A stretch of DNA of 64,000 bases, taken from the NCBI GenBank assembly GCA_902167325.1, contig LR632930.1, positions 5,642,001 through 5,706,000 on the forward strand. The letters are read 5' to 3'. Below, one piece after another: positions 34,689 to 44,981 of this stretch; the first letter of the stretch is position 1, and every line of letters starts with the position of its first letter. The position numbers and the translations under genes were made by a program. Source of the stretch: Chitinophaga pinensis. GTDB lineage: Bacteria > Bacteroidota > Bacteroidia > Chitinophagales > Chitinophagaceae. The notes beneath the pieces are model-generated. The model was not told the DNA's origin. It made no database searches and saw nothing but the letters and a program-made list of their open reading frames with translations.

Positions 34689-36395
34689 ATGCGTAAAACG
34701 CTTATTGCTTTACTGATGCTCACAGGCGTGGAAGCATCCGCACAAAACACCTACTGCAACCCGATGAACCTCGATTACGGGTACACCCCCATCCCCAATT
34801 TCGCGGAATGGGGGAAGCACAGGGCCACGGCCGACCCGGTGATCGTTCCGTTCAAAGGAGACTACTATCTTTTCAGCACTAACCAGTGGGGCTACTGGCA
34901 TAGCCCCGATCTTTTACAGTGGACCTTCGTTTCCCGCAAATTCCTCAAGCCCTGGCATAAGGTGTACGACGAACTGTGTGCCCCTGCCGCATGGGCTATG
35001 GGCGATACGCTGTTCGTATTCGGCTCCACCTACACCGGCAACTTTCCCATCTGGATGAGTACCGATCCCAAAGGGAACGTATGGAAAGAAGCCCTCGACT
35101 CATTAGAGATCGGCGGATGGGACCCCGCTTTCTTTGTGGATGATGACGAAAAGCTGTACATGTACAACGGCAGCAGCAACCGTTACCCGCTCTATGGCGT
35201 GGAAATGGACCGCAAAACTTTCGCCCCGAAGGGTACGCGGAAGGAAATGTACCTGCTGGAAGACTGGCGCTACGGCTGGCAGCGCTTTGGTGAGTACAGC
35301 GATAACACCTTCCTCGATCCCTTCATCGAAGGTGCATGGATGACAAAGCACAACGGTAAATATTACCTGCAATACGGCGCTCCCGGTACGGAATTCTCCG
35401 GGTATGCCGATGGTGTGGTTGCAGGTGAAGGGCCATTAGGTCCCTTTACCCCGCAGCCCGATCCCGTTAGCTATAAACCCGGAGGCTTTGCACGCGGGGC
35501 TGGTCATGGCGCTACTTTTCAGGATAAAGCCGGGAAGTGGTGGCACATCTCCACCATCGCCATTTCCGTAAAGAACAATTTCGAACGGCGGCTGGGGCTG
35601 TGGCCCGCGGGCTTCGATAAAGAAGGGCTGATGTACTGCAACACCGCCTTCGGGGATTACCCCCATTATGCCGACCAGCGTTTTACCGGATGGATGCTGC
35701 TGAACTATCAGCAACCCGTTACCGTCTCCTCCACCCTTGGTGGGTTATTACCCAATTTTGCGGTGGATGAGGATATTAAAACCTACTGGAGTGCCACTAC
35801 CGGCAACCCCGGAGAATGGATACAGACCGACCTCGGCTCCCTATCCACTGTGGAAGCCATCCAGATCAACTATGCCGACCAGGACGCGGAGTTCCTCGGC
35901 AAACAAACAGATACTTACCATCAGTATAAGCTCCTGCACTCTATAGACGGCAGAAAGTGGCATATACTGGCCGATAAGAGCCGTAACCGTACCGATGTGC
36001 CACACGACTACATCCAGCTGGAAAAGGCCGTTAAAACGCGTTATATAAGGCTGGAGAATGTACACATGCCTACCGGCAGGTTTGCCATCAGCGGATTACG
36101 CGCCTTTGGCACCGGCCATGGGGCAAAACCCGATACTGTCACCACCTTCATGGTGCTGCGCACGGAAAAAGACAAGCGCAGCGCATGGACCAAATGGTCG
36201 CCTTCGGTAGATGCGTATGCTTACAACATCTACTTCGGCACCGCGCCGGACAAGCTGTACAACTGCATCATGGTACACAGTAAAAACGAGTATTATTTCA
36301 AGGGAATGGACCGCACGCTGCCTTATTATTTTCAAATCGAGGCTATCAACGCAAACGGCATATCGCCGCGCAGCCGGGTCATAAAATCAGAATGA
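34689..36395 (+). CDS. GH43-like glycosidase with discoidin and fibronectin-III-like domains
   Basis: A 568-residue exported enzyme (signal peptide MRKTLIALLMLTGVEASAQ). The five-bladed propeller of GH43 type spans about 25-330 (ATADPVIVPFKGDYYLFSTN with the base Asp; GGWDPAFFVDDDEKLYMYNG; DPFIEGAWMTKHNGKYYLQYG with the probable acid Glu). A discoidin/CBM32-like domain lies at about 340-475 (NFAVDEDIKTYWSATTGNPGEWIQTDLG) and a fibronectin-III-like domain at 480-568. It is the last PUL gene, 2 bp after the GH144-like gene. Substrate is not deducible from sequence alone. Confidence 0.88.
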   Translation: MRKTLIALLMLTGVEASAQNTYCNPMNLDYGYTPIPNFAEWGKHRATADPVIVPFKGDYYLFSTNQWGYWHSPDLLQWTFVSRKFLKPWHKVYDELCAPAAWAMGDTLFVFGSTYTGNFPIWMSTDPKGNVWKEALDSLEIGGWDPAFFVDDDEKLYMYNGSSNRYPLYGVEMDRKTFAPKGTRKEMYLLEDWRYGWQRFGEYSDNTFLDPFIEGAWMTKHNGKYYLQYGAPGTEFSGYADGVVAGEGPLGPFTPQPDPVSYKPGGFARGAGHGATFQDKAGKWWHISTIAISVKNNFERRLGLWPAGFDKEGLMYCNTAFGDYPHYADQRFTGWMLLNYQQPVTVSSTLGGLLPNFAVDEDIKTYWSATTGNPGEWIQTDLGSLSTVEAIQINYADQDAEFLGKQTDTYHQYKLLHSIDGRKWHILADKSRNRTDVPHDYIQLEKAVKTRYIRLENVHMPTGRFAISGLRAFGTGHGAKPDTVTTFMVLRTEKDKRSAWTKWSPSVDAYAYNIYFGTAPDKLYNCIMVHSKNEYYFKGMDRTLPYYFQIEAINANGISPRSRVIKSE

Positions 36396-36423
36396 GAGAA
36401 TTGTATCATCAGCCAAAAACGAA

Positions 36424-36455
36424 AAAAGGGTAAAGCAATGTTGCTTTACCCTTTT
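36424..36455. terminator. Bidirectional terminator, PUL/prc
   Basis: A long palindrome AAAAGGGTAAAGC...GCTTTACCCTTTT (36424-36455) separates the convergent GH43 and prc genes and gives U-tracts in both directions. Confidence 0.88.
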
Positions 36456-36472
36456 CAATTTATGGGATATAC

Positions 36473-38614
36473 TTATGGCTTAGGGCCGGGGGCCTTAGCG
36501 TCTGTATAGTTGTTCTTCAGTTTAGGGAACGATTGCTGCATGATGAGGTCGTTCATAACATTCACCGCTTCACTCAGGTAAGGGTCTTTGTTACGTGCTT
36601 TGAGCCAGTCTTTATTACGGGCCAGTTTCACGGTATCTGTACCTATCTTCTGCAGATCGGCCTGCAGGCTGGAGATGTTGAGCGGTTTCACTTTATCGTT
36701 CACAGAGTCGTAGCGTTTGAGTGCTGCGGCATTCTTCTTCTGATCGGCCCGGTAAGAGTTCAGATCCAGCGAATAGGTTTTCTGCTCATCCAGCTTTTTC
36801 AGGGTGGCGATGTTCTCATTGATCATGCGGAAGGCTTCGTTATTAGCGATACGTTCTGCAGATTTAGCTTTCAACGGGGCTACATCTACCGGCTCGCTCC
36901 ATGCGGCGTAATCCGCTTTGGGAACCACATCCCATTTGAGGGCGTCTTTATCTTTCTTTTCGCCTACTTCGTAATAGGGAGAAGGCAGCACCACGTCAGA
37001 CTCCACGCCTTTCAGCTGTGTGGAACCGCCGTTGGCACGGTAGAACTTCTGTACGGTGAGCTTGATAGCGCCGAGGCTTCCGCCTGCGTCACCTTTCACG
37101 AAGGCATCGAGGTCCAGCAGGCGCTGCACGGTACCCTTACCAAAGGAGCTGGGGCTGCCGATTACTACGGCGCGTTTATAATCCTGCATGGCTGCTGCCA
37201 TGATCTCGGAAGCGGAAGCACTGAATTCATTTACCATGATAGCGAGGGGACCATCGTATGCCACGCCTTTATCACGGTCGCGCTGTTGCTGTACTTCGCC
37301 GGAACGGGAACGTACCTGCACCATGGTGCCTTCCGGAACAAAGAGTCCTGCCATTTTGATCACATCAGGGAGGGAGCCGCCACCGTTAAAGCGGAGGTCG
37401 AGGATGATGCCATCTACTTTCTCTGCTTTCAGTTTACGGATCTCTTCGGCAACGTCGTCGTAGGAGAAAGCGCCCTGGCGGTCGTTAAAGTCGGCATAGA
37501 ACTCAGGGAGATAGATATAACCGATCTTATGCTGACCGTTGATAACGGCAGATTTTGCGAATACATCATCGAGCTTGATTTCATCCCGTACGATGGGGAT
37601 CACTTTCACGGTACCGTCCACGCTTTTTACGGTGAGTTTCACCACGCTGCCTTTGGAGCCGCGGATGTGGGTAACGGCTTCTTCAACGGGGAACCCGCCG
37701 ATGTCTACCGGTTCTTTATCACCTTCGCCTACTTTCAGGATCACATCATCGGCCTTCAGCTGGCCCTGTTTCCAGGATGGGCTGCCGGTTACGATGCTAA
37801 CGATCTTGATACGCCCTTCCTCTTCGCGGAGCTGTGCGCCAATACCATAGAAGCGGCCTGACATAGACTCCTGGAAAGAACGTTTTTCCAGCGGGGGCAT
37901 GTAATCGGTGTGGGGGTCCATCGTAGTAGTGATGGCATTCATGTAGAGGGAGAAACGATCGTCTTCCTTCGTACGGTTCTTCAGCCGGTCGAAGTAGCGG
38001 TCGTATATCTTCTTCACTTTCTCGCGGGCTTCCACCTCGAGCTGTGCATCGGTTTTATTGGATTTGTCTTTATCACGGATGGTGATAAGATCTGCATACT
38101 TTTCGAGAGTACGGTATTTGAGGGCCTTGCGCCATGCTTCCACACGGGCCGCATTATCTACAGGCCATTGTGCTGCATCGGGGTCAAGGTCTACCTTCTC
38201 AGGTTTGGTGAAATCGAAGGGCCTGGAAAGCACTTCGGGATAGATGGCAGCCACTTCGATGGTGCGCTTCTTGATCAGCTCCGTGCTTTTATTGAAGAAA
38301 TCCAGCGGTGCGCCTTCCAGCTCATCATCCACATGGTTCTCCAGTTTCTTCAGCTCGTCGATATCGCTTTTCAGGAAGAACTTCTTCTCACCGTCGAGGT
38401 TCTTGAGGTATTTCGTGAACACTTCACGGGAAAAAGCATCATCGATTTTCTTAGGCTGGTAATGGCCTTCTTTCAGGATCTGCCCCACCAGGGTCATGAT
38501 CGTCTGGTATCTTCCGGGCGGGTCGTCATTCGCGCCGATCTTTGCAAAGGCAAATATTCCTGCCGATATGCCGATGAGCAGTATCGGTACAACCGCTTTC
38601 ATTTTCAACTTCAT
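36473..38614 (-). CDS. prc: Carboxy-terminal processing protease (Prc/Tsp, S41A)
   Basis: A 713-residue periplasmic tail-specific protease. Start taken at the ATG at 38614 (MKLKMKAVVPILLIGISAGIFAFA signal/anchor). N-terminal tail-specific domain; PDZ region at about 250-340 (FYGIGAQLREEEGRIKIVSIVTGSPSWKQGQLKADDVIL). Peptidase S41 core with GIILDLRFNGGGSL and the catalytic serine in NEFSASASEIMAAAMQDYKRAVVIG, where a Lys follows at the expected distance. The C-terminal DUF3340-like extension is present. Probable role in envelope protein turnover. Confidence 0.94.
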   Translation of the reverse strand: MKLKMKAVVPILLIGISAGIFAFAKIGANDDPPGRYQTIMTLVGQILKEGHYQPKKIDDAFSREVFTKYLKNLDGEKKFFLKSDIDELKKLENHVDDELEGAPLDFFNKSTELIKKRTIEVAAIYPEVLSRPFDFTKPEKVDLDPDAAQWPVDNAARVEAWRKALKYRTLEKYADLITIRDKDKSNKTDAQLEVEAREKVKKIYDRYFDRLKNRTKEDDRFSLYMNAITTTMDPHTDYMPPLEKRSFQESMSGRFYGIGAQLREEEGRIKIVSIVTGSPSWKQGQLKADDVILKVGEGDKEPVDIGGFPVEEAVTHIRGSKGSVVKLTVKSVDGTVKVIPIVRDEIKLDDVFAKSAVINGQHKIGYIYLPEFYADFNDRQGAFSYDDVAEEIRKLKAEKVDGIILDLRFNGGGSLPDVIKMAGLFVPEGTMVQVRSRSGEVQQQRDRDKGVAYDGPLAIMVNEFSASASEIMAAAMQDYKRAVVIGSPSSFGKGTVQRLLDLDAFVKGDAGGSLGAIKLTVQKFYRANGGSTQLKGVESDVVLPSPYYEVGEKKDKDALKWDVVPKADYAAWSEPVDVAPLKAKSAERIANNEAFRMINENIATLKKLDEQKTYSLDLNSYRADQKKNAAALKRYDSVNDKVKPLNISSLQADLQKIGTDTVKLARNKDWLKARNKDPYLSEAVNVMNDLIMQQSFPKLKNNYTDAKAPGPKP

Positions 38615-38761
38615 AACCCTGTATCTATTACGGATATTTTCAAAATCAGATGGCACAAGGCCGCCTGTGGATTCTCTTACCAAATATAAGCCTAATTCTC
38701 AGTGTAATAAGGGCCTGTATTCGTTTTAACATATTCTTTCAGTCAAAAACCGTGCAATATA

Positions 38762-38814
38762 CCATTCCGGCTTACCGCTGGGCTGCCAGCTCCGCCATTG
38801 ATAAGCCGGAATGG
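38762..38814. repeat. Extended hairpin (13-bp outer stem with inner hairpin)
   Basis: CCATTCCGGCTTA (38762-38774) is perfectly repeated in inverse at 38802-38814. The enclosed 27 nt contain GCTGG-GCTG-CCAGC. There is no T-run on either side. It lies just downstream of the sugar dehydrogenase gene and upstream of prc, so it may be a processing or stabilising element, or a REP-like repeat. Confidence 0.6.
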
Positions 38815-38824
38815 CAGGTTCGTC

Positions 38825-40006
38825 CTATTTTACCAGCTTGTAAACTCCGCCTTTATTGGAAGTTCCGGCTATTGTCACGAGCAGATATACCTCCCCGGCC
38901 TCGTCCTGTCCGAAGCTTAACAGCTGCAGGTTACCGGCTGGTTTATTGGCAAACTGCAGATCCTGCCGGGTCCACTTCTGACCCTGCTGCGTAAGGGTCC
39001 AGGTTTTACCGTTGTAATCCCCGAAAATGTACTTCCCCGTGAGTGCCGGCAAGGCTTTGCCACGGTAAACGTATCCGCCGGCAATGCTGATGCCGTCGCT
39101 GTGATCGTATTCATGGATCGGCTCAATAAGTTTGGATTTATCCGCCCCTTCGGGAACATTGAATTCATGGTACCCTTCCATGATCCGCCAGCCGTAATTA
39201 CCGCCTTTGGTCACGATATCCACTTCTTCATACTTGTTCTGCCCCACATCTCCGGCAAACAGCCGGCCGGTCGTTTTGTCAAACGAAATACGCCAGGGAT
39301 TACGAAGGCCATATGCCCATATCTCTCCTCTGGCTCCTGCTGTTTTAACAAACGGATTATCAGCCGGGATTCTATACGGCGATCCGTCCACATCAATGCG
39401 GAGGATCTTCCCCAGCAGGTTCGTCAGATCCTGCCCGTTGCCGATGGTACCATGCCTGTCGCCACCGCCGCCGCCATCGCCCGAAGCAATGTACAGCATG
39501 CCATCGCGGCCGAAAATGATATCCCCGCCGTTATGGTTGCTTTCCGGCTGGTCAAATTCCAGTATTACCCGTTTGGTGGATGCACTGGCAATGTTGCCGG
39601 AAGATTTGGTTACCTGGTATTCCGCTACCACGGACTTGTGGTTCACTTTACCTTTTACCGGATTGGCAACCGGTGCGCTGAAATAGAGATAGAACTTCCC
39701 GTTGTGTTTGAACCGGGGATGAAAAGCCATGCCCAGCAGGCCCCTTTCATCGTAGGCGGGATTTACTTTCACCATATCGGCACTTACATCGATAAATGGT
39801 TCGGATAAGAGTTTGCCGTGCTGGATGATCCATACGCGGCCTTCTTTCTGGAGTACAAACTGGCGGTTAGATCCGTCTCCCGGAACAGCCATGCACACGG
39901 GCGACTGCACCTGATCGGTCACCAGTTGCAGCTTAACCTCCTGTGCGGAAGCGTTAAGGGCACAGATCGTCAGCACACCTGAAAAAAACGATGTTACTAG
40001 CTTCAT
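38825..40006 (-). CDS. PQQ-type soluble sugar dehydrogenase (glucose/sorbosone dehydrogenase family)
   Basis: A 393-residue exported six-bladed propeller enzyme. The start at 40006 gives the signal peptide MKLVTSFFSGVLTICALNASAQ. Family blocks: GDGSNRQFVLQKEGRVWII, DERGLLGMAFHPRFKHNGKFYLYFS, NHNGGDIIFGRDGMLYIASGDGGGGGDRHG (with the His expected to contact PQQ), YGLRNPWRISFDKTTGRLFAGDVGQNKYEEVDIVTKGGNYGWRIMEG. The substrate sugar and actual use of PQQ are inferred from the family. Monocistronic. Confidence 0.92.
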   Translation of the reverse strand: MKLVTSFFSGVLTICALNASAQEVKLQLVTDQVQSPVCMAVPGDGSNRQFVLQKEGRVWIIQHGKLLSEPFIDVSADMVKVNPAYDERGLLGMAFHPRFKHNGKFYLYFSAPVANPVKGKVNHKSVVAEYQVTKSSGNIASASTKRVILEFDQPESNHNGGDIIFGRDGMLYIASGDGGGGGDRHGTIGNGQDLTNLLGKILRIDVDGSPYRIPADNPFVKTAGARGEIWAYGLRNPWRISFDKTTGRLFAGDVGQNKYEEVDIVTKGGNYGWRIMEGYHEFNVPEGADKSKLIEPIHEYDHSDGISIAGGYVYRGKALPALTGKYIFGDYNGKTWTLTQQGQKWTRQDLQFANKPAGNLQLLSFGQDEAGEVYLLVTIAGTSNKGGVYKLVK

Positions 40007-40105
40007 ACTTTCATGGAATTTTAGACGGATAAAAATAATGCTTCCCGGCAATCGTTTGCTAAAATTCTGAAGGAAGGGAGGGAAAAGCTTTTAACCGGAA
40101 ACGCT

Positions 40106-40113
40106 TACCTTTG
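40106..40113 (+). promoter_or_regulatory. Candidate promoter -7 element for the MFS gene
   Basis: TACCTTTG is an exact TAnnTTTG match 26 nt before the proposed TTG start codon. The -33 element is not convincing. Confidence 0.5.
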
Positions 40114-40138
40114 GCACGGAATAAAAAAACCATATCGC

Positions 40139-41395
40139 TTGGATGATGCTGCCATACCCCGGAACGACCCTTACGCCTCGTTAAGGAACACAGAATTCAG
40201 GTATTTCCTGGTAATCCGTTTCGCGCTGATATTTGCGCTGGCCATGCAGTTCGCCATCATAGAATGGAAAGTGTACATGCTCACCCGCGATCCTCTGAAC
40301 CTGGGACTCATAGGGCTGGCAGAGTTCGTTCCCGCCTTTTGCCTGGCACTCTTCGCCGGAAATATCGTAGACAAGAAAGAGAAACGCGGCATGGTACTGA
40401 AATGCCTCGCAGGATACATCGTTATAGGCACAGGGCTATTCCTCCTAACCTGGGACGATATCATGCAGGGTGTTCCCAAATCGTGGGTGCTGATTTCCAT
40501 CTACTTCCTCGTATGCTGCGGCGGTGTGATCCGCGCCTTCGTAAGCCCCAGCAACTTCTCCCTCCTTGGCCTGCTGGTACCCCGCAGCCTTTACATCAAC
40601 GCCACCACATGGAGCACTTCCGCATGGCAGATAGGTGCCATCGCCGGGCCTGCATTGGGCGGACTCTGCATCGCCGCTTTCGGCGTACACTGGTCTATGC
40701 TCCTCGTACTGGGATGGATACTCGTAGCATTTTACTGCATCCTGCAGATCTCCCGGAAGCCGGTACATTATAAAGAGATGGGAGAAACGGTGAAGGAACG
40801 CCTCACCAAAGGTCTGAAGTTTGTATGGGATACGAAGGTACTCCTCAACGCCATGACGCTCGATATGTTCGCCGTGCTCTTTGGCGGCTCGGTAGCCATG
40901 ATCACCATTTACGCCAACGATATCCTGAAAGTAGGGCCTGAAGGCTTCGGTGCCCTCCGTGCCGCTCCCGCCATCGGCGCTTTCCTTACCGTGATGGTAC
41001 TGGCCCACAAGCCCATCGTGACCCGGGCAGGCATTAAACTGCTGGCAGCCGTATTCGGATTCGGGCTGTGCATCATCCTGTTCGGCGTGTCCAGGAACTT
41101 CATCTTATCTATGGCGGCCCTCTTCGGCAGCGGTATGCTGGACGGTATCAGCGTGATCATCCGCCAAACCATCCTGCAGCTCAAAACGCCCGATGATATG
41201 CGCGGACGGGTATCTTCCGTCAGCTCCATCTTCATCGGCTCCAGCAACGAACTGGGTTCGTTTGAAAGTGGTGTGGCAGCCAGGATCATGGGTCCGGCAG
41301 GCTCCGTTGTATTCGGCGGATGCATGACGCTGGGCATCGTGATCACCACCTACATCATCTCCCCCGCCATGCGGAAGCTGGACCTTAAAGCGTAA
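40139..41395 (+). CDS. MFS transporter (MFS_3/EntS-like), TTG start
   Basis: A 418-residue major facilitator with about 12 helices. The N-terminal half has YASLRNTEFRYFLVIRFALIFALAMQFAIIEWKVYMLT, and the loop DKKEKRGMVLKCL occupies the position of the family basic loop. LKTPDDMRGRVSSVSSIFIGSSNELGSFESG near the C terminus is typical of MFS_3 exporters. The only in-frame start that keeps helix 1 is TTG at 40139; the next ATG (residue 36) would delete it. A TAnnTTTG box is appropriately placed. Substrate unknown. Confidence 0.88.
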   Translation: MDDAAIPRNDPYASLRNTEFRYFLVIRFALIFALAMQFAIIEWKVYMLTRDPLNLGLIGLAEFVPAFCLALFAGNIVDKKEKRGMVLKCLAGYIVIGTGLFLLTWDDIMQGVPKSWVLISIYFLVCCGGVIRAFVSPSNFSLLGLLVPRSLYINATTWSTSAWQIGAIAGPALGGLCIAAFGVHWSMLLVLGWILVAFYCILQISRKPVHYKEMGETVKERLTKGLKFVWDTKVLLNAMTLDMFAVLFGGSVAMITIYANDILKVGPEGFGALRAAPAIGAFLTVMVLAHKPIVTRAGIKLLAAVFGFGLCIILFGVSRNFILSMAALFGSGMLDGISVIIRQTILQLKTPDDMRGRVSSVSSIFIGSSNELGSFESGVAARIMGPAGSVVFGGCMTLGIVITTYIISPAMRKLDLKA

Positions 41396-41402
41396 CCTTT
41401 CC

Positions 41403-41894
41403 TTATTTAACAATGGCTTTCAGCCGTTCCAGCACGTAGAATACGGCCGGGCAGATCGTGCTGTTCAGCAGCGTGGTATTGGGCCGCTTGAGGAATTCGT
41501 AACTGTCGGTATACGGGTAATTATGGCAATCGCCCGGGCGTACATCGTAAATACTGCAGTAATTATCCTCGCCCAGGAACGAGCAGGGGCTGCGCTTCAT
41601 CACATAATCCCCATCCTCATCCAGCCGGAGGTATGTTTCGATGAATATAGACTCGCGGAGGCCGAGGTGTTTGGAGATGCGCTTGATATCCGGGGTTTTG
41701 AACCGGGGACTGATAGACTTGCAGCAGCCTGCACAGGATAGGCAGTCGATCTGTGAAAAGGCTTCCTCGTGAAGTCCGGGCAGGTGCTTTTCCACACCTT
41801 TCCCTTTACGCGTTTGCATTTTCTGCAAAAACTGTTTATTCGGTTTCTGCTGTTCTTTTGCTCTTTTTTCCCAATCGGTGAGGCTGACTGACAT
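41403..41894 (-). CDS. YkgJ-family cysteine-cluster protein
   Basis: A 163-residue protein from the ATG at 41894. It has the CxxCxxCC-type cluster CLSCAGCCKSISPRF near residues 51-58 and further cysteines in RSPCSFLGEDNYCSIYDVRPGDCHNYPY, the UPF0153/YkgJ pattern thought to bind zinc or an iron-sulfur cluster. Biochemical function is unknown. It converges with the MFS gene with only 7 bp between stops. Confidence 0.9.
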   Translation of the reverse strand: MSVSLTDWEKRAKEQQKPNKQFLQKMQTRKGKGVEKHLPGLHEEAFSQIDCLSCAGCCKSISPRFKTPDIKRISKHLGLRESIFIETYLRLDEDGDYVMKRSPCSFLGEDNYCSIYDVRPGDCHNYPYTDSYEFLKRPNTTLLNSTICPAVFYVLERLKAIVK

Positions 41895-42006
41895 TGACGG
41901 TATTTGCCGCAAAAATAGGATAATCCTGCGGGATGAAAATTCTGTGACAAACAACCGTTCCAACAACCCGCTTATATCAGTCCTGTATCCCCTGTATACC
42001 GCCCGT

Positions 42007-42038
42007 TTTGGCCATTGTGGAAAAACATCATAGCTTTG
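42007..42038 (+). promoter_or_regulatory. gcvP promoter
   Basis: TTTG (42007-42010), a 20-nt spacer and TAGCTTTG (42031-42038) match the Bacteroidota -33/-7 consensus in sequence and spacing. The predicted transcription start, near 42045, leaves a leader of about 25 nt before the gcvP ATG. Confidence 0.75.
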
Positions 42039-42069
42039 CGCATTCTTTCAATTAATACCTGCTTACATC

Positions 42070-44952
42070 ATGAATTTATTGAATACATTCAAGCATGAAT
42101 TCATTGGTCGCCACATTGGACCAAATGATGCGGAAACCCGTGCAATGCTCGAAAAGATCGGAATCGGAACGTTGGATGAACTGACGGGCAAAACAGTGCC
42201 CGCATCGATCCGGATGCAGCATGAGCTGGCTATTCCCGAAGGGATGAGCGAGCATGCTTACCTGGGAATGCTGAAAGATATCTCGCTGAAAAACAAGGTA
42301 TTCAAGAATTACATTGGTCAGGGGTATTACGACACCATCACGCCCAGCGTGATCTTACGCAACATCTTCGAGAATCCGGGATGGTATACCCAGTACACTC
42401 CCTACCAGGCTGAGATCAGCCAGGGCCGTCTGGAAAGCCTCCTGAACTTCCAAACCATGGTAAGCGACCTTACCGGTCTTCCCATCGCCAACGCCTCCCT
42501 GCTCGACGAATCTACCGCTGCAGCAGAAGCCATGACGATGTTCTTCAACGCACTGAACAAGGATCATGAAAATATCAGCCGTGGTAAGTTTTTCGTAGAT
42601 GAGCGCGTAATGCCGCAAACGAAAGACGTGGTGCTCACCCGCGCCATGCCCCTGAACATCGAAGTGATATTCGGTAACTACGAAACCATCACCATCGACG
42701 AAACTTACTTCGGCGCCCTCGTACAATACCCCGGCGCAGAAGGTACCGTGGCAGACTACCGCACCTTCATCGATAACGTACACGCTACCGGCGCGTTCGT
42801 AGCCATGGCTACAGACCTGCTGGCCCTTACCCTCCTCACCCCTCCGGGCGAGCTGGGAGCCGACGCGGCTATGGGCAGCGCACAGCGTTTTGGCGTTCCC
42901 TTAGGTTTTGGTGGACCCCACGCAGCATTCTTCTCCACAAAAGAAGAGTTCAAGCGTTCCCTCCCCGGCCGTATCATCGGTGTAAGTGTGGATGCGCAGA
43001 ACCAGCGTGCTCTCCGTATGGCACTCCAGACCCGTGAGCAGCACATCAAACGTGAAAAAGCTACTTCCAATATCTGTACCGCCCAGGCCCTCCTGGCTAA
43101 CATGGCTGCCATGTACGCCGTGTTCCACGGGCCGGAAGGACTGAAGAACATCGCCCTGAAAGCATCCCTGATCGCTTCTGCCCTGAAAGCCAAACTGGCC
43201 GCAGCAGGAGTTCAGGCAGTGAACAGCGGTCACTTCGATACCATTACCCTTTCCGTAACAGACGCCGCCGCCCTGCATACAAAAGCTCAGGCAGCAGGTA
43301 TCAACTTCCGTAAAGTATCCGCCACGCAGCTGGGTATTTCTGTGGATGAAACTACTTCGGTAGATGATGCCAACGCTATCCTCGCTGTATTCGGCGCAGG
43401 TAAGCTCACGGAAGCAGAAGTGGAAAGCGCGGCCAGCGGCATCCCTGCCAGCCTGCAGCGTACCAGCTTCTTCCTCACGCACCCTGTATTCAACAGCCAC
43501 CACAGCGAAACAGAAATGATGCGCTATATCAAATGGCTGGAGAATAAAGACCTTTCGCTGAACACCTCCATGATCTCCCTCGGTTCCTGCACCATGAAAC
43601 TGAATGCTGCTACCGAAATGATCCCCCTGAGCTGGAGCCACTGGAGCAAAATGCACCCCTTTGCGCCCACCGATCAGGCAGGCGGCTACCTACAAATCGT
43701 TCAGGAACTGAGCGATTACCTCTGCAAGATCACCGCGTTCGACGCATGCTCCCTCCAGCCTAACTCCGGCGCACAGGGCGAATACGCCGGTCTCCTCGCC
43801 ATCCGCAACTACCACATCAGCCGTGGCGAAGCGCACCGCAACGTGATCCTCATCCCCATCTCCGCACACGGCACCAACCCCGCCTCCGCTGTAATGGCAG
43901 GCTATAAAGTGGTGATCGTGAAAGCACTGGAGAACGGTTACATCGATGTGGCCGACCTCAAAGCCAAAGCAGTACAATACAAAGACAACCTTGCCGGTGT
44001 TATGATCACCTACCCATCCACCTACGGTGTGTATGAGGAAAGTGTGAAGGAGATCTGCCAGATCATCCACGACAACGGCGGACAGGTATATATGGACGGC
44101 GCCAACATGAACGCGCAGGTGGGCCTCACCGCCCCCGGTCTCATCGGAGCCGACGTTTGCCACCTGAACCTGCATAAGACATTCGCTATCCCTCACGGTG
44201 GCGGTGGTCCCGGCATGGGGCCTATCTGCGTGGCCAAACACCTCGCACCGTTCCTGCCCGGTCACGTAGACCTGCAGGCTACCGGAAACGGCAGCAAACA
44301 GGCACATGCGGTATCTGCAGCTCCCTTCGGCAGTGCATCCATCCTGCTCATCTCTTACGCCTACATCCGCCTCCTGGGCCGTGCCGGTGTGAAGAAAGCA
44401 ACGGAATACGCAATCCTCAACGCCAACTACATGAAAGCACGCCTTGAAAATGCGTACGACATTCTGTATACCGGCGTGAGCGGTACCTGCGCCCACGAAT
44501 TCATCGTGGACCTGCGCCCCTTCAAAGGCACAGCAGGTATTGAAGCGGAAGATGTGGCCAAGCGTTTGATGGATTATGGCTTCCACGCACCTACCATGAG
44601 CTTCCCCGTTGCGGGCACTATCATGATCGAGCCTACGGAAAGCGAGGATAAAGCTGAGCTGGACCGCTTCTGCGACGCCCTCCTCTCCATCCGTGAAGAG
44701 ATCCGTGCCGTGGAAGAAGGTAAGGTGGACAAAGCCAACAACGTGCTGAAAAATGCGCCCCATACACAGGCAGTTATCACCGCCGATGAATGGACGCGCC
44801 CTTACGGCCGTCAGGCAGCAGCCTTCCCGCTGGAATACGTGAAAACCAGCAAGTTCTGGCCTTCCGTATCCCGTGTGAACAACACCTTCGGCGACCGTAA
44901 CCTCATCTGCACCTGCGAGCCTACCAGCTCCTACGCAGAAGCCGAAGCATAA
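42070..44952 (+). CDS. gcvP: Glycine dehydrogenase (decarboxylating), P protein of the glycine cleavage system
   Basis: A 960-residue PLP enzyme that decarboxylates glycine and passes the aminomethyl group to lipoyl-GcvH. Both halves of the single-chain form are present: the N-terminal half begins [21 protein letters not shown] and contains [13 protein letters not shown]. The C-terminal half has [20 protein letters not shown] and the PLP lysine in [21 protein letters not shown] (about Lys703). gcvT and gcvH are not in the window. Monocistronic, with its own promoter and terminator. Confidence 0.97.
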   Translation: MNLLNTFKHEFIGRHIGPNDAETRAMLEKIGIGTLDELTGKTVPASIRMQHELAIPEGMSEHAYLGMLKDISLKNKVFKNYIGQGYYDTITPSVILRNIFENPGWYTQYTPYQAEISQGRLESLLNFQTMVSDLTGLPIANASLLDESTAAAEAMTMFFNALNKDHENISRGKFFVDERVMPQTKDVVLTRAMPLNIEVIFGNYETITIDETYFGALVQYPGAEGTVADYRTFIDNVHATGAFVAMATDLLALTLLTPPGELGADAAMGSAQRFGVPLGFGGPHAAFFSTKEEFKRSLPGRIIGVSVDAQNQRALRMALQTREQHIKREKATSNICTAQALLANMAAMYAVFHGPEGLKNIALKASLIASALKAKLAAAGVQAVNSGHFDTITLSVTDAAALHTKAQAAGINFRKVSATQLGISVDETTSVDDANAILAVFGAGKLTEAEVESAASGIPASLQRTSFFLTHPVFNSHHSETEMMRYIKWLENKDLSLNTSMISLGSCTMKLNAATEMIPLSWSHWSKMHPFAPTDQAGGYLQIVQELSDYLCKITAFDACSLQPNSGAQGEYAGLLAIRNYHISRGEAHRNVILIPISAHGTNPASAVMAGYKVVIVKALENGYIDVADLKAKAVQYKDNLAGVMITYPSTYGVYEESVKEICQIIHDNGGQVYMDGANMNAQVGLTAPGLIGADVCHLNLHKTFAIPHGGGGPGMGPICVAKHLAPFLPGHVDLQATGNGSKQAHAVSAAPFGSASILLISYAYIRLLGRAGVKKATEYAILNANYMKARLENAYDILYTGVSGTCAHEFIVDLRPFKGTAGIEAEDVAKRLMDYGFHAPTMSFPVAGTIMIEPTESEDKAELDRFCDALLSIREEIRAVEEGKVDKANNVLKNAPHTQAVITADEWTRPYGRQAAAFPLEYVKTSKFWPSVSRVNNTFGDRNLICTCEPTSSYAEAEA

Positions 44953-44981
44953 GCAGCAACGCTTTATTGAATCATACCAGG

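Noticed and set aside
36533-37861. 442-codon open frame on the plus strand
   Set aside because: Antisense to prc; composition rich in Cys/Phe/His without domain logic.
38825-40051. Alternative upstream start of the sugar dehydrogenase at 40051
   Set aside because: It would place 15 residues before a clean signal peptide; the ATG at 40006 is preferred.
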